From contig JAIPEI010000255.1 of NCBI GenBank assembly GCA_021737245.1, positions 1 to 5,772 on the forward strand: DNA of 5,772 bases, read 5' to 3'. Shown one piece after another: positions 5,485 through 5,772 of the stretch. The position numbers were made by a program, and so were the translations under genes. The notes under the pieces were generated by a model, which saw only the letters and a list, made by a program, of their open reading frames with translations, did no database searches and was not told the origin of the DNA. The first letter of the stretch is position 1. Every line of letters starts with the position of its first letter. Origin of the DNA: Deltaproteobacteria bacterium. GTDB taxonomy: Bacteria > Desulfobacterota > DSM-4660 > Desulfatiglandales > HGW-15.

Positions 5485-5772
5485 ATGGAAAAGATCCGGA
5501 TCGAGGGGATCAAGCTGAGCGATGAGCTCGCGCTGGTGAACCTGGCGAACCATCCCCGGCCCCAGCACGCCCTGTCCCGCGGGTGCGGGATCATGGCGTC
5601 GAACCGCATCAACATGCCGTTCGTCTCCGCGGCATGCCGGGGGGTGCGCAGCCAGGCCTCCTGGTGCGTGGAGATGGGGGCGCATGCCCTGGCCAAGGCC
5701 CTGCTCGACAGGGACCCGGATCTGAAAGGGTATGTCGACGTGGTTCCTTCCGTGGGGCTCCTTTCTGTTTTT
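5485..5772 (+). CDS. Possible ACT-domain protein, 3' partial
   Basis: The frame stays open to the right edge, giving 96 residues with no end. The N-terminus MEKIRIEGIKLSDELALVNL and the later NRINMPFVSAACRG and VDVVPSVGLLSVF recall ACT-type regulatory domains, such as those of aspartate kinase, in which a strand rich in Ile/Asn precedes a helix and a VxPSVGLLSVF-like strand closes the unit. ACT domains usually bind amino acids or other small ligands and switch a partner protein. No kinase or other catalytic motif is visible in this part. The ATG at 5485 was chosen because its N-terminus looks family-like, but its Shine-Dalgarno is poor (GGAAG directly abutting). An in-frame GTG at 5455 with GAGG at 5441-5444 would add ten residues and is a fair alternative. 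It lies 46 bases (or 16, from the GTG) after the receiver gene, so the two are probably cotranscribed. The family call is tentative; the reading frame itself is likely real. Confidence 0.6.
   Translation, partial: MEKIRIEGIKLSDELALVNLANHPRPQHALSRGCGIMASNRINMPFVSAACRGVRSQASWCVEMGAHALAKALLDRDPDLKGYVDVVPSVGLLSVF

Overview
The window is a GC-rich bacterial segment with every recognisable gene on the + strand, tightly packed. Gene content and protein style suggest an anaerobe that runs the methyl branch of the Wood-Ljungdahl (reductive acetyl-CoA) pathway. A Desulfobacterota or related sulfate-reducing or syntrophic lineage fits best, but that assignment is an inference from gene order and protein character, not from a marker gene.

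Bases 1-4927 hold a four-gene operon, hdrA - mvhD - metV - metF. The first gene is cut by the left edge of the window. It encodes an unusual HdrA made of two HdrA-like flavoprotein modules in tandem, ending in a two-cluster ferredoxin domain. Next come an MvhD-type [2Fe-2S] protein, the cysteine-rich MetV subunit and the catalytic TIM-barrel methylenetetrahydrofolate reductase MetF. hdrA/mvhD and metV/metF each overlap by four bases (ATGA), and mvhD/metV are 21 bases apart, so the four are almost certainly cotranscribed and translationally coupled. The set matches much of the MetF-MetV-HdrABC-MvhD complex known from the acetogen Moorella thermoacetica. Electrons would pass through the Hdr/MvhD iron-sulfur and flavin centres to or from MetF, interconverting methylene- and methyl-tetrahydrofolate. 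hdrB and hdrC are not in view and could lie upstream. No hydrogenase gene is present.

Bases 4928-5051 form the only sizeable gap. It looks more AT-rich than its surroundings, has imperfect inverted repeats, and may be a dispersed intergenic repeat. It ends in a strong Shine-Dalgarno sequence.

Bases 5052-5438 encode a stand-alone CheY-like receiver with no output domain. A small hairpin spans its stop codon. From about 5485 (or 5455) to the right edge runs the start of a small protein whose sequence recalls ACT-type ligand-binding domains. A receiver and a possible ACT protein just behind a C1/electron-transfer operon hint at a regulatory pair, but nothing here shows what they control.

The points most worth following up are the asymmetric HdrA-HdrA fusion with a decayed inserted ferredoxin domain, the receiver plus ACT-like appendix, and the possible repeat between metF and the receiver gene.
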